DNA of 64,000 bases from Xenophilus sp. Marseille-Q4582 (GTDB lineage Bacteria; Pseudomonadota; Gammaproteobacteria; Burkholderiales; Burkholderiaceae_C): the NCBI RefSeq assembly GCF_916700565.1, contig NZ_CAKAKO010000003.1, positions 124,001 through 188,000 on the forward strand, read 5' to 3'. Of this stretch, positions 22,303 through 30,792 are shown in pieces (within the stretch, counting starts at the first letter, position 1; the number at the start of each line of letters is the position of its first letter). The notes beneath the pieces are model-generated. The model worked only from the letters and a program-made list of their open reading frames with translations, was not told the DNA's origin and did not search any database. Made by a program: the position numbers and the translations under genes.

Positions 22303-23157
22303 ATGCTTCCCGCTCGCCGGCGCCTTCTTCTTTCGGCGCTGGCTTTTCCCGCCCTGCTGAGTGCGCTGCGGCCGGCACGGGCCGCGCCGCCCGCCCTGCT
22401 GCTGGCCGAGGTCTACCGCCCGGGCATGCCGCTGGCGGGCTGGTGGATCAGCGAGAAGTACGACGGCATGCGCGCGCGCTGGGACGGCCAGCAGCTCTGG
22501 TCGCGCGGCGGCGAACGCATCGCGGCGCCGGCCTGGTTCACGGCCGGCTGGCCCGCGCAGCCGATGGACGGCGAGCTGTGGGCCGGCCGCGGCCGCTTCG
22601 AGTTCACCGTCTCCACCGTGCGCCGCCAGCAGCCCGAGGACAAGGACTGGCGCGAGATCCGCTTCATGGTCTTCGACCTGCCCGCGCAGGCCGGCCCCTT
22701 CGACGAGCGGCTGGCCGCGCTCAAGCGCCTGCTGCCCCTGCCCGAGGCGCCCTGGCTGGTGCCCGTGGCGCAGCAGCCGGCCACCACGCATGCCGCGCTG
22801 ATGGCCTTGCTGGACAAGACCGTCAAGCTGGGCGGCGAGGGCCTCATGCTGCATCGCGGCGCCTCGCTCTACCGCGCCGAGCGCAGCGGCGACCTGCTCA
22901 AGGTCAAGCCGCACCAGGATGCCGAAGCCGTCGTCGTCGGCCATGTGCCCGGGCGCGGCAGGCATGCGGGGCGGCTGGGTGCGCTGGAAGTGCGGACGCC
23001 CGACGGCCGCCGCTTCCGCCTGGGCAGCGGCTTCACCGACGCGCAGCGGCGCCACCCCCCGCCCGTGGGCGCCACCGTCACCTACCGGCATGACGGCTTC
23101 AATGCCTCGGGCCTGCCCCGCTTCGCGCGCTTCGTGCGCGAGCGCCCCGATCTGTGA
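22303..23157 (+). CDS. ATP-dependent DNA ligase with a signal peptide (LigE-like)
   Basis: A 284-residue minimal DNA ligase. The nucleotidyltransferase motif I is EKYDGMRARWDG, with Lys52 as the adenylated residue. Later motifs are MDGELWAGRGRFE (motif III-like), GGEGLMLHRG (IV) and LLKVKPHQDAEAVVVG (V, leading into a short OB fold). The N-terminus MLPARRRLLLSALAFPALLS with an Ala-rich end is a signal peptide, possibly Tat type (consecutive arginines). This is consistent with the periplasmic LigE group associated with DNA uptake in other proteobacteria. A TTG at 22261 overlapping the fabI stop is a possible longer start. It is probably co-transcribed with fabI and overlaps the next gene by four bases. 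Confidence 0.85.
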   Translation: MLPARRRLLLSALAFPALLSALRPARAAPPALLLAEVYRPGMPLAGWWISEKYDGMRARWDGQQLWSRGGERIAAPAWFTAGWPAQPMDGELWAGRGRFEFTVSTVRRQQPEDKDWREIRFMVFDLPAQAGPFDERLAALKRLLPLPEAPWLVPVAQQPATTHAALMALLDKTVKLGGEGLMLHRGASLYRAERSGDLLKVKPHQDAEAVVVGHVPGRGRHAGRLGALEVRTPDGRRFRLGSGFTDAQRRHPPPVGATVTYRHDGFNASGLPRFARFVRERPDL

Positions 23158-23585
23158 GCGCGCCGCCCGACGCCGGCGACGAGCGACAGCCGCCGCCGCT
23201 GCCGGCCCCGACCGTGGCGCGCGGTCTCCAGCGCGTGCTGCTGCAGACCCTGGCCGTCGTCGCACTGGTGCTCGCGGTGCTGGGCGTGATCCTGCCGGGG
23301 TTGCCCACCACGCCTTTCGTGCTGCTGGCCGCGTGGGCGGCGGCGCGCAGTTCGCCGCGCCTGGCGGCCTGGCTGGGCCGCCACCGGCTCTTCGGGCCCA
23401 TGATCCGCGACTGGCAGGCCGGCGGCCGCGTGAGCCGGCGCGCCAAGTGGAGTGCCACCGTCGCCATGCTGGCCTGCGGCGCGATCATGTGGTGGCTCAG
23501 CCCGCGCTGGGGTGCGCTGCTGGGCAGCCTCACCATGGCGGCGGTGGGCATCTGGCTTTGGTTGCGGCCCGAGCCGCCACGCTGA
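23154..23585 (+). CDS. DUF454 (YbaN family) membrane protein
   Basis: A 143-residue inner-membrane protein starting at a GTG that overlaps the ligase stop (GTGA). It has VLLQTLAVVALVLAVLGVIL followed by the family motif PGLPTTPFVLLAAWAAARSS. Further on are LGRHRLFGPMIRDWQAGG and a C-terminal hydrophobic pair. DUF454/YbaN proteins have no established function. The Pro-rich cytoplasmic N-terminus of ~20 residues is not conserved. Confidence 0.88.
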   Translation: MSAPPDAGDERQPPPLPAPTVARGLQRVLLQTLAVVALVLAVLGVILPGLPTTPFVLLAAWAAARSSPRLAAWLGRHRLFGPMIRDWQAGGRVSRRAKWSATVAMLACGAIMWWLSPRWGALLGSLTMAAVGIWLWLRPEPPR

Positions 23586-23655
23586 ACGCCGAAACGCGGA
23601 ACGGCCGACCCGGTCACCCGGAATCGGCCGCTCTCTCGCACAGCTCCTCAGCCGC

Positions 23656-25953
23656 TCAGGACGCCCGCACGCAGTCCGCGTAGTAGCGCTTGACGCCCGC
23701 CTCGTCCACGCGTGCGACCAGGCCATGGATGTCGGTCTCGAAGCCCGGGCACTCCAGGTTGAACTGGCGCGCGAACTTCAGGTAGTCCACGATCTTCTTG
23801 TTGAAGACCTCGCCCGGGATCAGGAGCGGAATGCCGGGCGGGTACGGCGTGATCAGGCTGGTGGTGATGCGGCCTTCCAGCTGGTCGATCTCCACGCGCT
23901 CGGTCTTGCGGTGCGCGATGTGCGCGAAGGCGTCGCTCGGCGTCATGGCCGGCTCCAGGTCCGACAGGTACATCTCGGTGGTCAGGCGCGCCACGTCGTA
24001 CTTCGCATACAGCTCGTGCACGCGCTGGCACAGGTCGCGCAGGCCCATGCGCTCGTACACCGGGTGCTTCTGGCAGAACTCGGGCAGCACGCGCCACAGC
24101 GGCTGGTTGCGCGCGTAGTCGTCCTTGAACTGCTGCAGCGCCGTCAGCAGCGAATTCCAGCGGCCCTTGGTGATGCCGATGGTGAACATGATGAAGAAGC
24201 TGTACAGGCCCGTCTTCTCCACGATCACGCCATGCTCGGCCAGGAACTTGGTGACGATGCTGGCCGGAATGCCCACTTCGGCGAACTTGCCGTCCAGATC
24301 CAGCCCCGGCGTGACCACGGTGGACTTGATCGGGTCCAGCATGTTGAAGCCGTCGGCCAGGTTGCCGAAGCCATGCCAGCTGCCGGCGCCGTGGCCGTCC
24401 TTGCCGTTGGCGTCGGCCTTGATGATCCAGTCGTCCGCGCGGCCGATGCCTTCGTCCACCAGCTCGTCCGGGCCCCAGACCTTGAACCACCATTCGTCGG
24501 CGCCGAACTCTTCTTCCACCTTGCGCATGGCGCGGCGGAAGTCCAGCGCTTCCAGGATGCTCTCTTCCACCAGCGCGGTGCCGCCGGGCGGCTCCATCAT
24601 CGCGGCGGCCACGTCGCAGCTGGCGATGATGGCGTACTGCGGGCTGGTCGAGGTGTGCATCAGGTAGGCCTCGTTGAACAGCTCGCGGTCCAGCTGGCGG
24701 TTCTGCGAGTCCTGCACCAGCACGTGGCTGGCCTGGCTGATGCCGGCCAGCAGCTTGTGCGTGGACTGGGTGGAGAAGACCAGCGATTCCTTCGGCCGCG
24801 CGCGCTTGCGGCCCATCGCGTGGTACGGGCCGTAGAAGGGGTGGAAGGCCGCGTGCGGCAGCCAGGCCTCGTCGAAATGCAGCGTGTCGACGTAGCCGTC
24901 GAGCATGTTCTTGATGGTCTCGGTGTTGTAGACCACGCCGTCGTAGGTGGACTGCGTCAGCGTCAGGATGCGCGGCTTCACCGTGTCCGCGTCGACGTGC
25001 TTGAGCAGCGGGTTGGCGCGGATCTTGGCCTTGATGGCCTCGGGCTCGAACTCGCTCTTGGGGATCGGGCCGATGATGCCGAAGTGGTTGCGCGTGGGCT
25101 TCATGAACACGGGGATCGCGCCGGTCATGATGATCGCGTGCAGGTTGGACTTGTGGCAGTTGCGATCCACCACCACCACGTCGCCCGGCGCCACCGTGTG
25201 GTGCCAGACCATCTTGTTGGAGGTGCTGGTGCCGTTGGTGACGAAGAAGCAGTGGTCGGCGTTGAAGATGCGCGCCGCATTGCGCTCGCTGGCCGCCACG
25301 GGGCCCGTGTGGTCCAGCAGCTGGCCCAGTTCCTCCACCGCGTTGCACACGTCGGCGCGCAGCATGTTCTCGCCGAAGAACTGGTGGAACATCTGGCCGA
25401 TGGGGCTCTTGAGGAAGGCCACGCCGCCCGAGTGCCCCGGGCAGTGCCATGAATAGGAGCCGTCTTCCGCGTAGTCGATCAGCGCCTTGAAGAAAGGCGG
25501 CTGCACGCCCTCGAGGTAGCTCTTGGCTTCGCGGATGATGTGGCGCGCCACGAACTCCGGCGTGTCCTCGAACATGTGGATGAAGCCGTGCAGCTCGCGC
25601 AGGATGTCGTTGGGCAGGTGCCGGCTGGTCTTGGTCTCGCCGTAGATGTAGATCGGCACGTCCGGGTTCTTGCGCCGCACTTCGCCGATGAAGGCGCGCA
25701 GGTTGTGCACCGCCGGCTCCACCTCGCCCGGATCGGTCTCGACGCTGAACTCCTCGTCGTCGATGGACAGGATGAACGCGCTGGCGCGGCTTTGCTGCTG
25801 CGCGAACTGGCTCAGGTCGCCATAGCTGGTGACGCCCAGCACTTCGAAGCCTTCGGTCTCGATGGCCTGCGCCAGGGCACGGATGCCGAGGCCCGAGGTG
25901 TTCTCGGAGCGGAAATCCTCGTCGATGATGACGATGGGAAAGCGGAACTTCAT
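23656..25953 (-). CDS. Orn/Lys/Arg decarboxylase (PLP-dependent, fold-type I)
   Basis: A 765-residue decarboxylase of the large biodegradative group (AdiA/LdcI/SpeF size). An N-terminal wing domain (MKFRFPIVIIDEDFRSENTS) resembles a response regulator. The PLP domain contains FFVTNGTSTSNKMVWHH, the aspartate stretch LHFDEAWLPHAAFHPFY and the Schiff-base motif STQSTHKLLAGISQASHV, with Lys400. The C-terminal domain follows (TPYPPGIPLLIPGE). Whether arginine, lysine or ornithine is the substrate cannot be decided by eye. The reaction yields a polyamine or agmatine and consumes a proton, often in acid response. It is monocistronic, with no antiporter gene adjacent. Confidence 0.92.
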   Translation of the reverse strand: MKFRFPIVIIDEDFRSENTSGLGIRALAQAIETEGFEVLGVTSYGDLSQFAQQQSRASAFILSIDDEEFSVETDPGEVEPAVHNLRAFIGEVRRKNPDVPIYIYGETKTSRHLPNDILRELHGFIHMFEDTPEFVARHIIREAKSYLEGVQPPFFKALIDYAEDGSYSWHCPGHSGGVAFLKSPIGQMFHQFFGENMLRADVCNAVEELGQLLDHTGPVAASERNAARIFNADHCFFVTNGTSTSNKMVWHHTVAPGDVVVVDRNCHKSNLHAIIMTGAIPVFMKPTRNHFGIIGPIPKSEFEPEAIKAKIRANPLLKHVDADTVKPRILTLTQSTYDGVVYNTETIKNMLDGYVDTLHFDEAWLPHAAFHPFYGPYHAMGRKRARPKESLVFSTQSTHKLLAGISQASHVLVQDSQNRQLDRELFNEAYLMHTSTSPQYAIIASCDVAAAMMEPPGGTALVEESILEALDFRRAMRKVEEEFGADEWWFKVWGPDELVDEGIGRADDWIIKADANGKDGHGAGSWHGFGNLADGFNMLDPIKSTVVTPGLDLDGKFAEVGIPASIVTKFLAEHGVIVEKTGLYSFFIMFTIGITKGRWNSLLTALQQFKDDYARNQPLWRVLPEFCQKHPVYERMGLRDLCQRVHELYAKYDVARLTTEMYLSDLEPAMTPSDAFAHIAHRKTERVEIDQLEGRITTSLITPYPPGIPLLIPGEVFNKKIVDYLKFARQFNLECPGFETDIHGLVARVDEAGVKRYYADCVRAS

Positions 25954-26084
25954 GGGCGCGGACTCCAGTGCGCGGGGCGGGCAAAGGCGCGAAGTGTAAG
26001 GAATGCAGGTGACGGTTCCCGGACACTTTCGCGCAGCCCCGCCGGAAAACGCGTGAATCCCGGGTTACACTAGCGGGCTCACCT

Positions 26085-26175
26085 GGAGCGGTGGATGAGT
26101 GGTTTAAGTCGCACGCCTGGAAAGCGTGTGTGGGTTAATAGCCCACCGCGGGTTCGAATCCCGCCTGCTCCGCCA
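26085..26175 (+). tRNA. tRNA-Ser (anticodon GGA)
   Basis: A 91-base class II tRNA with encoded CCA. The acceptor stem pairs GGAGCGG with CTGCTCC (one G-U), the anticodon stem-loop reads CACGCCTGGAAAGCGTGT giving anticodon GGA, a long variable arm follows, and the T-loop is GGTTCGAATCC. It reads UCC/UCU serine codons. A hairpin terminator follows. Confidence 0.97.
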
Positions 26176-26186
26176 GGACACGGATG

Positions 26187-26213
26187 AAAAGCGGGCCCTT
26201 GCGGCCCGCTTTT
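26187..26213 (+). terminator. Rho-independent terminator after tRNA-Ser
   Basis: An eleven-base perfect stem (26187-26197 with 26203-26213, AAAAGCGGGCC and its complement) has a five-base loop and ends in TTTT. It lies 11 bases past the tRNA CCA end. Confidence 0.85.
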
Positions 26214-26318
26214 CGTTTGCGCGCGGCATGGGAAAAGCCTGAAGATACGGGGGCGGTCTTCCAGCGAGGATGTGCCGCTTCGCTTGGAAGCGATGGACAT
26301 CTTCCCTAGAACCAAAGC

Positions 26319-27401
26319 ATGAACCGCATCGCCAAGGCTTGCTCGGGCTCCCTGCGATCTTGCTGGCTCCTGGCCTTGGCCTGGTGTGCCGCAGCGTCGG
26401 GATGGGCCCAGGAGGCGCCGGCCGTTCGCCTGCGCGTGGTCGGCGGGCTGGCCGGCGTCAGCCAGTACACGGTCCACGAGGAACGCTTCTGGGCCAGCGA
26501 ACTCGCCAGGCTCAGCAAGGGCCGCTACAGCGCCAGCATCGTGCCTTTCAACAAGGCCGGCGTCCCGGGCTCCGAGATGCTCAATCTCATGAAGCTGGGC
26601 GTCATCCCCATGGGCACGGCGCTGCTCAGCCAGGTGGCCAACGACAACCCCGACCTCGCGGCGCCGGACCTGGCCGGCCTGAGCCAGGACATGCCCACGC
26701 TGCGCCGCATCACCGCCGCCTACCGGCCCGTGCTGGAGGAAGCGCTGCGCGAGCGCTTCAACGTGCAGCTGCTGGCCGTGTATGTGTACCCGGCGCAGTC
26801 GATCTTCTGCCGCCACGCGCTGCAGCAGCTGTCGGATCTGCGCGGGCGCCGCATCCGTGTCTCGGGGGCCAGCCAGGCCGACCTCGTGCGGGCGCTCGAC
26901 GCCATCCCGGTCACCACCGAGTTCACCGAGATCGTCTCCAACATCACCTCCGGCAGCGCCGACTGCGCCATCACCGGCACCATGTCCGGCAACCTGATCG
27001 GGCTGCACCGCCACACCACGCACCTCTATTCCACGCCCATCAACTGGGGGCTGGGCGTGTTCGGCGTGAACCGCGACGCCTGGAACGCCATGCCCGCCGA
27101 GCTGCGCACCCTGCTGCTGGCCGAGCTGCCCCGGCTGGAGACGGCCGTGTGGAGCGAGGCCGAACGCGAGACCCTGGGCGGCGTGGCCTGCAACACCGGC
27201 AAGGGCGAATGCGTGCACGGCACCCCGGGACGCATGACCTGGGTCCGGGCCTCGGCCGCCGACCAGCGCCTGCTGCGCGAGCTGTTCCGCACGCGCGTGC
27301 TGCCGCGCTGGGTCGAGCGCTGCGGCGACGACTGCGCGCGCCTGTGGGAACAGACCATCGGAGCCGCCCTCGCCCCGGCGCCCGAGGGGCCGGCCCGATG
27401 A
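26319..27401 (+). CDS. TRAP-type (DctP-like) periplasmic substrate-binding protein
   Basis: A 360-residue exported protein with a signal peptide (CWLLALAWCAAASGWAQ). The mature part follows the TRAP solute-receptor pattern: RVVGGLAGVSQYTVHEERFW, ELARLSKGRYSASIVPFNKA, then DLRGRRIRVSGASQADLVRA and EIVSNITSGSADCAITG. No TRAP membrane subunits (DctQ/DctM) are nearby. Instead it overlaps, by four bases (ATGA), a membrane GGDEF-EAL gene, so it may feed a periplasmic ligand signal to that enzyme rather than serve transport. Four cysteines near the C-terminus (ACNTGKGEC, RCGDDC) could form disulfides. The coupled role is inference. Confidence 0.8.
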   Translation: MNRIAKACSGSLRSCWLLALAWCAAASGWAQEAPAVRLRVVGGLAGVSQYTVHEERFWASELARLSKGRYSASIVPFNKAGVPGSEMLNLMKLGVIPMGTALLSQVANDNPDLAAPDLAGLSQDMPTLRRITAAYRPVLEEALRERFNVQLLAVYVYPAQSIFCRHALQQLSDLRGRRIRVSGASQADLVRALDAIPVTTEFTEIVSNITSGSADCAITGTMSGNLIGLHRHTTHLYSTPINWGLGVFGVNRDAWNAMPAELRTLLLAELPRLETAVWSEAERETLGGVACNTGKGECVHGTPGRMTWVRASAADQRLLRELFRTRVLPRWVERCGDDCARLWEQTIGAALAPAPEGPAR

Positions 27402-30400
27402 CGCTGCGCCTGCCCCGGCGATCGGTGCTGGCCGTCTACGGCGTGGCCCTGGCCTTCATCACGGCCGTGGTCGTCACGGCCACGATGATGTGCCTGGACA
27501 CGCGCCGCCTCGCGCTGGCCAACGGCCGCGACCAGATCGAGCGCTACGTGAGCGGCGCCGAAGCAGCCCTCAACCGCAGCCTGCTGAGCATCGACATGCT
27601 CATCGCCGGCATGGGCGCGGCGATGGAGGGCACGCCGCCCGAGCTGCTGGCGCAGGCGGCCGCCCACCCCGCCACCAGCCTGCTGCTGCAGCGCACGGTG
27701 AGCCAGAACGTGGCAGTGCGTTACCTGGCCTACCTTGATCCGGCGCTGCGGGTGCTCAATTCCTCCGACCGGCGCGGCGCGCGCCTGCAGGTGCGCCTGC
27801 CCACGGAGTTCGTCAGCCGGCTGCAGCAGTTGCCGGTGTCCACGCTGGTCGTGAGCGCGCCGGCCGTGAGCGCCATGACCTCGCAGCGCGTGCTGTACTT
27901 CGGCCGCCGCATCGCGCTGGCGCAGGGCGCTGCGGTGCTGGTGATTGCCGAGGCGCGCCTGGATACGCTGAGCACCATCCTCGACCAGGGCGCCGACATT
28001 CCGGGCCTGGAAGTGACGCTGGAGGCCGACAACGGTCCGCTGCTGACCAGCCTGCCGCCGCGCGACGACCTGGTGGGACGGCCGCTCGAGCCGCCGCTGT
28101 CGGAAGCGCACAGCGCCAGCGAGCCGCGCGCCATGGCGGCACGCCTGAGCGGCGCACCCGGCCTGGTGGTCACGCGGCCCACGCTGCAGCGCAACCTCAT
28201 CATCAGCGCCAGCCTGCCGCAGGACGCCATGCTCCACGACTGGCGGCGCGAGCGGAACCTGGTCGCCGCGGTGGCCCTCGCCTTCGTGGCCATGATCCTG
28301 CTGGCCGCGGCGCTGGGACACCTGCAGCTGCGCCGCCAATGGCGCGACCGCGCGATGATCGTGCAGGCCAAGACCCAGCTGGACCAGGCACTGGAGTCCA
28401 TGGTCGAGGGCTTCGTGCTGCTCGATGCCAAGGGCCGGCTGCGGGCCTGGAACCACCGCTTCCTGGCGATCTTTCCGTGGCTGCGCAGCCTCGTCGGCGT
28501 GGGCGTGCCCTTGGGCCTGCTTCGCGAAACGACCGCCCGCCAGCTCAAGGCCGCCGGCATCGCGGTCATGCCCGACAGCTGGCTGGTCAGCGAAGAGTTC
28601 CATCAGCGCAACGAACAGGCGGAGCAGGAACTCCACCTGCCCGGCGGCCAGAGCGTGGTGCTCGTTCGCAGCCCCACGCCCGACGGCGGCGCCGTGTGCG
28701 TCTTCCGCGACATCACCGAGAAGCGCCAGCACCTGGCCGACATCATGCAGGGCAAGGCCCAGCTGCAGGCCACGCTGGACGCGCTGCCCGACGAGATGCT
28801 CGAAGTGGGGCTGGACGGGCTGTGCTTCCAGTTCCACACGCCGCGCAATGCGGTCTCGGCGCTGCTGGTCGAGCATCCCCTGGGCCGCCCGCTGACCGAG
28901 ATCCTGCCCACCGATGGCGCCAACGAGGTCATGGCCGCGTTGCGGGACGCATACGTCCCCGGCTATTCCAAGGGCCGCCAGTTCGAACGGCGCGCGGCGC
29001 AGGGCACGAGCTGGTTCGAGATCTCCGTTTCGCGCAAGATGGTGGGCGAAGGCAGCGACGCCCGCTTCATCGTGATCCTGCGCAACATCACCGAGACCAA
29101 GGTGGCCACGCGCGAGATCGAGCACCTGGCCTTCTACGACACGCTCACCGGCCTGCCCAACCGGCGGCTGCTGCTGCACCGGCTGCAGGCCAGCATCGAA
29201 AGCAATGCACGCAACAACCGCCAGGGCGCCCTGCTGTTCATGGACCTGGACGACTTCAAGCGCGTCAACGACGCGCACGGCCAGAGCGTGGGCGACCAGA
29301 TGCTGCGGCAGGCGGCGCAGCGGCTGCAGAGCGTTCTGGGCGACAGCGGCACGCTGGCGCGCATGGGCGGCGACGAGTTCGTGATCGTGCTGGAGAACCT
29401 CAGCCAGGACGCTGGCCTGGCCATGGTCCAGACCCGGGCCATGGCCGACCACGTGCTCGGCCGCATCGCCGAGCCCTTCGTGCTGGCCCGCGACACGCAC
29501 CACAGCACCTGCAGCATCGGCGTCTGCCTGTTCGGCGGCGCACCGCGTTCGCTGGAAGACCTGCTGCGCCAGGCCGACATCGCCACGTACTACGCCAAGG
29601 CCGCCGGCGGCAACGGGGTGCGCTTCTTCGAACCCGCGATGCAAACCACGGTCACGGCCCGCGCCACGCTGGACAGCGAGCTGCACGTGGCACTCAAGCA
29701 GCGCCAGTTCGTGCTGCACTACCAGCCGCAGATCAACGAGCAGGGCCAGGTGGTGGGCGCCGAAGCCCTGATCCGCTGGCAGCATCCGCTGCGCGGGCTG
29801 CTGCCGCCGGCCGGCTTCATCGAAGTGGCCGAGCAGACCGGCCTGATCGTGCCCATCGGCATGTGGGCGCTGGAGGAGTCCTGCCGGCAGCTCGAGCGCT
29901 GGAGCAACGACCCGCGGTACGCGCATCTCCGGCTGTCGGTCAACGTGAGCGCCCGCCAGTTCCGCCGCGACGACTTCGCCGAGGAGGTGCGCAACGTGCT
30001 CATCCGCACCGGCGCCCATCCGTCCCGGCTCAAGCTCGAACTGACCGAAAGCCTGCTGCACGAGAAAGTCAGCGAGACCATCAGCAAGATGAAATCGCTG
30101 GCCGCGATCGGCATCCAGTTCTCGATGGACGATTTCGGCACCGGCTTCTCGTCGCTGTCGTACATGGCGCAGCTGCCGCTGAACCAGCTCAAGATCGACA
30201 AGTTCTTCGTGCACTGCATCGGCATCAATCCCAAGGTGGAACTGATCATCCAGACCATCATCGGCATGGCGAAGAACCTGGACCTGGAGGTGGTGGCCGA
30301 AGGCGTGGAAACCGGGGCGCAGCTGGCTTTCCTGCGCGCCCACGGCTGCAATCTGAGCCAGGGCTACCTTTTCGGCAAGCCGATGACGCTGGCGCAGTTC

Positions 30401-30439
30401 GAGGCCCAGTTCGAGCGGCGGCTCGCGAGCGCCCCCTGA
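27398..30439 (+). CDS. Membrane-bound PAS-GGDEF-EAL cyclic-di-GMP enzyme
   Basis: A 1013-residue bifunctional-type c-di-GMP protein. An N-terminal membrane helix (residues ~10-30) and a second (~285-310, VAAVALAFVAMILLAAALGH) enclose a ~250-residue periplasmic sensor domain of Cache/CHASE-like character. Two PAS-like segments follow. The GGDEF domain has an intact GGDEF at ~657-661 (RMGGDEFVIVLEN) but no RxxD inhibitory site before it. The EAL domain starts at ~789 (GAEALIRWQHP), with DDFGTGFSSLSY, LKIDKFFV and EGVET motifs intact. Both synthesis and hydrolysis are therefore possible. It is coupled to the TRAP-type binding protein upstream and lies next to a large secreted repeat protein. Confidence 0.92.
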   Translation: MTLRLPRRSVLAVYGVALAFITAVVVTATMMCLDTRRLALANGRDQIERYVSGAEAALNRSLLSIDMLIAGMGAAMEGTPPELLAQAAAHPATSLLLQRTVSQNVAVRYLAYLDPALRVLNSSDRRGARLQVRLPTEFVSRLQQLPVSTLVVSAPAVSAMTSQRVLYFGRRIALAQGAAVLVIAEARLDTLSTILDQGADIPGLEVTLEADNGPLLTSLPPRDDLVGRPLEPPLSEAHSASEPRAMAARLSGAPGLVVTRPTLQRNLIISASLPQDAMLHDWRRERNLVAAVALAFVAMILLAAALGHLQLRRQWRDRAMIVQAKTQLDQALESMVEGFVLLDAKGRLRAWNHRFLAIFPWLRSLVGVGVPLGLLRETTARQLKAAGIAVMPDSWLVSEEFHQRNEQAEQELHLPGGQSVVLVRSPTPDGGAVCVFRDITEKRQHLADIMQGKAQLQATLDALPDEMLEVGLDGLCFQFHTPRNAVSALLVEHPLGRPLTEILPTDGANEVMAALRDAYVPGYSKGRQFERRAAQGTSWFEISVSRKMVGEGSDARFIVILRNITETKVATREIEHLAFYDTLTGLPNRRLLLHRLQASIESNARNNRQGALLFMDLDDFKRVNDAHGQSVGDQMLRQAAQRLQSVLGDSGTLARMGGDEFVIVLENLSQDAGLAMVQTRAMADHVLGRIAEPFVLARDTHHSTCSIGVCLFGGAPRSLEDLLRQADIATYYAKAAGGNGVRFFEPAMQTTVTARATLDSELHVALKQRQFVLHYQPQINEQGQVVGAEALIRWQHPLRGLLPPAGFIEVAEQTGLIVPIGMWALEESCRQLERWSNDPRYAHLRLSVNVSARQFRRDDFAEEVRNVLIRTGAHPSRLKLELTESLLHEKVSETISKMKSLAAIGIQFSMDDFGTGFSSLSYMAQLPLNQLKIDKFFVHCIGINPKVELIIQTIIGMAKNLDLEVVAEGVETGAQLAFLRAHGCNLSQGYLFGKPMTLAQFEAQFERRLASAP

Positions 30440-30792
30440 ACACGCCGGGCCCGCGCCTCGCCGCCCGGCCGGTGCCTCGGACAGGCAGATGCGCCGGCGC
30501 CGGGCCCGCCCGTGGCGCACGCACACGGAAAGGCCGTAAGACTTAGGAATTCATTCGCAGGTTGGCCCTTGTCCGCTGCCGTTACGGCGTTACGTAACGC
30601 GGGCCCGTAGCAGCGGCGGGCCATTAGGTTCTAAGTACTCATCGAAGTCTGTAATTCCTTGGACCTCATCCTGGAAAAAATCCTTTGTTCATGGGCACTT
30701 AGAACTTCGCATCGCAGCGCCACCGGGCGCCGGCCCCGGCGGCACGCATGTTGCCATTTGTCAGGCGTTCCAGCTCATACCTCCACAACGCC
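30440..30792 (+). promoter_or_regulatory. AT-rich intergenic region with palindromes upstream of the repeat protein
   Basis: About 350 bases without a supported gene, visibly less GC-rich than the flanks. It holds a perfect 14-base palindrome GCGTTACGTAACGC at 30587-30600. It also holds a long-range inverted repeat, GTTCTAAGT (30628-30636) and ACTTAGAAC (30697-30705). I see no convincing sigma-70 or sigma-54 box. It is the likely promoter and operator region for the downstream repeat-protein gene. Confidence 0.5.

Noticed and set aside
26079-27218. Minus-strand open frame spanning tRNA-Ser and the TRAP-type receptor gene
   Set aside because: It covers a certain tRNA and a gene with signal peptide and family motifs; no domain is visible in it.
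27026-30526. 1166-residue minus-strand open frame
   Set aside because: It is antisense to the GGDEF-EAL gene, which has intact motifs throughout. High GC content makes such shadows common.
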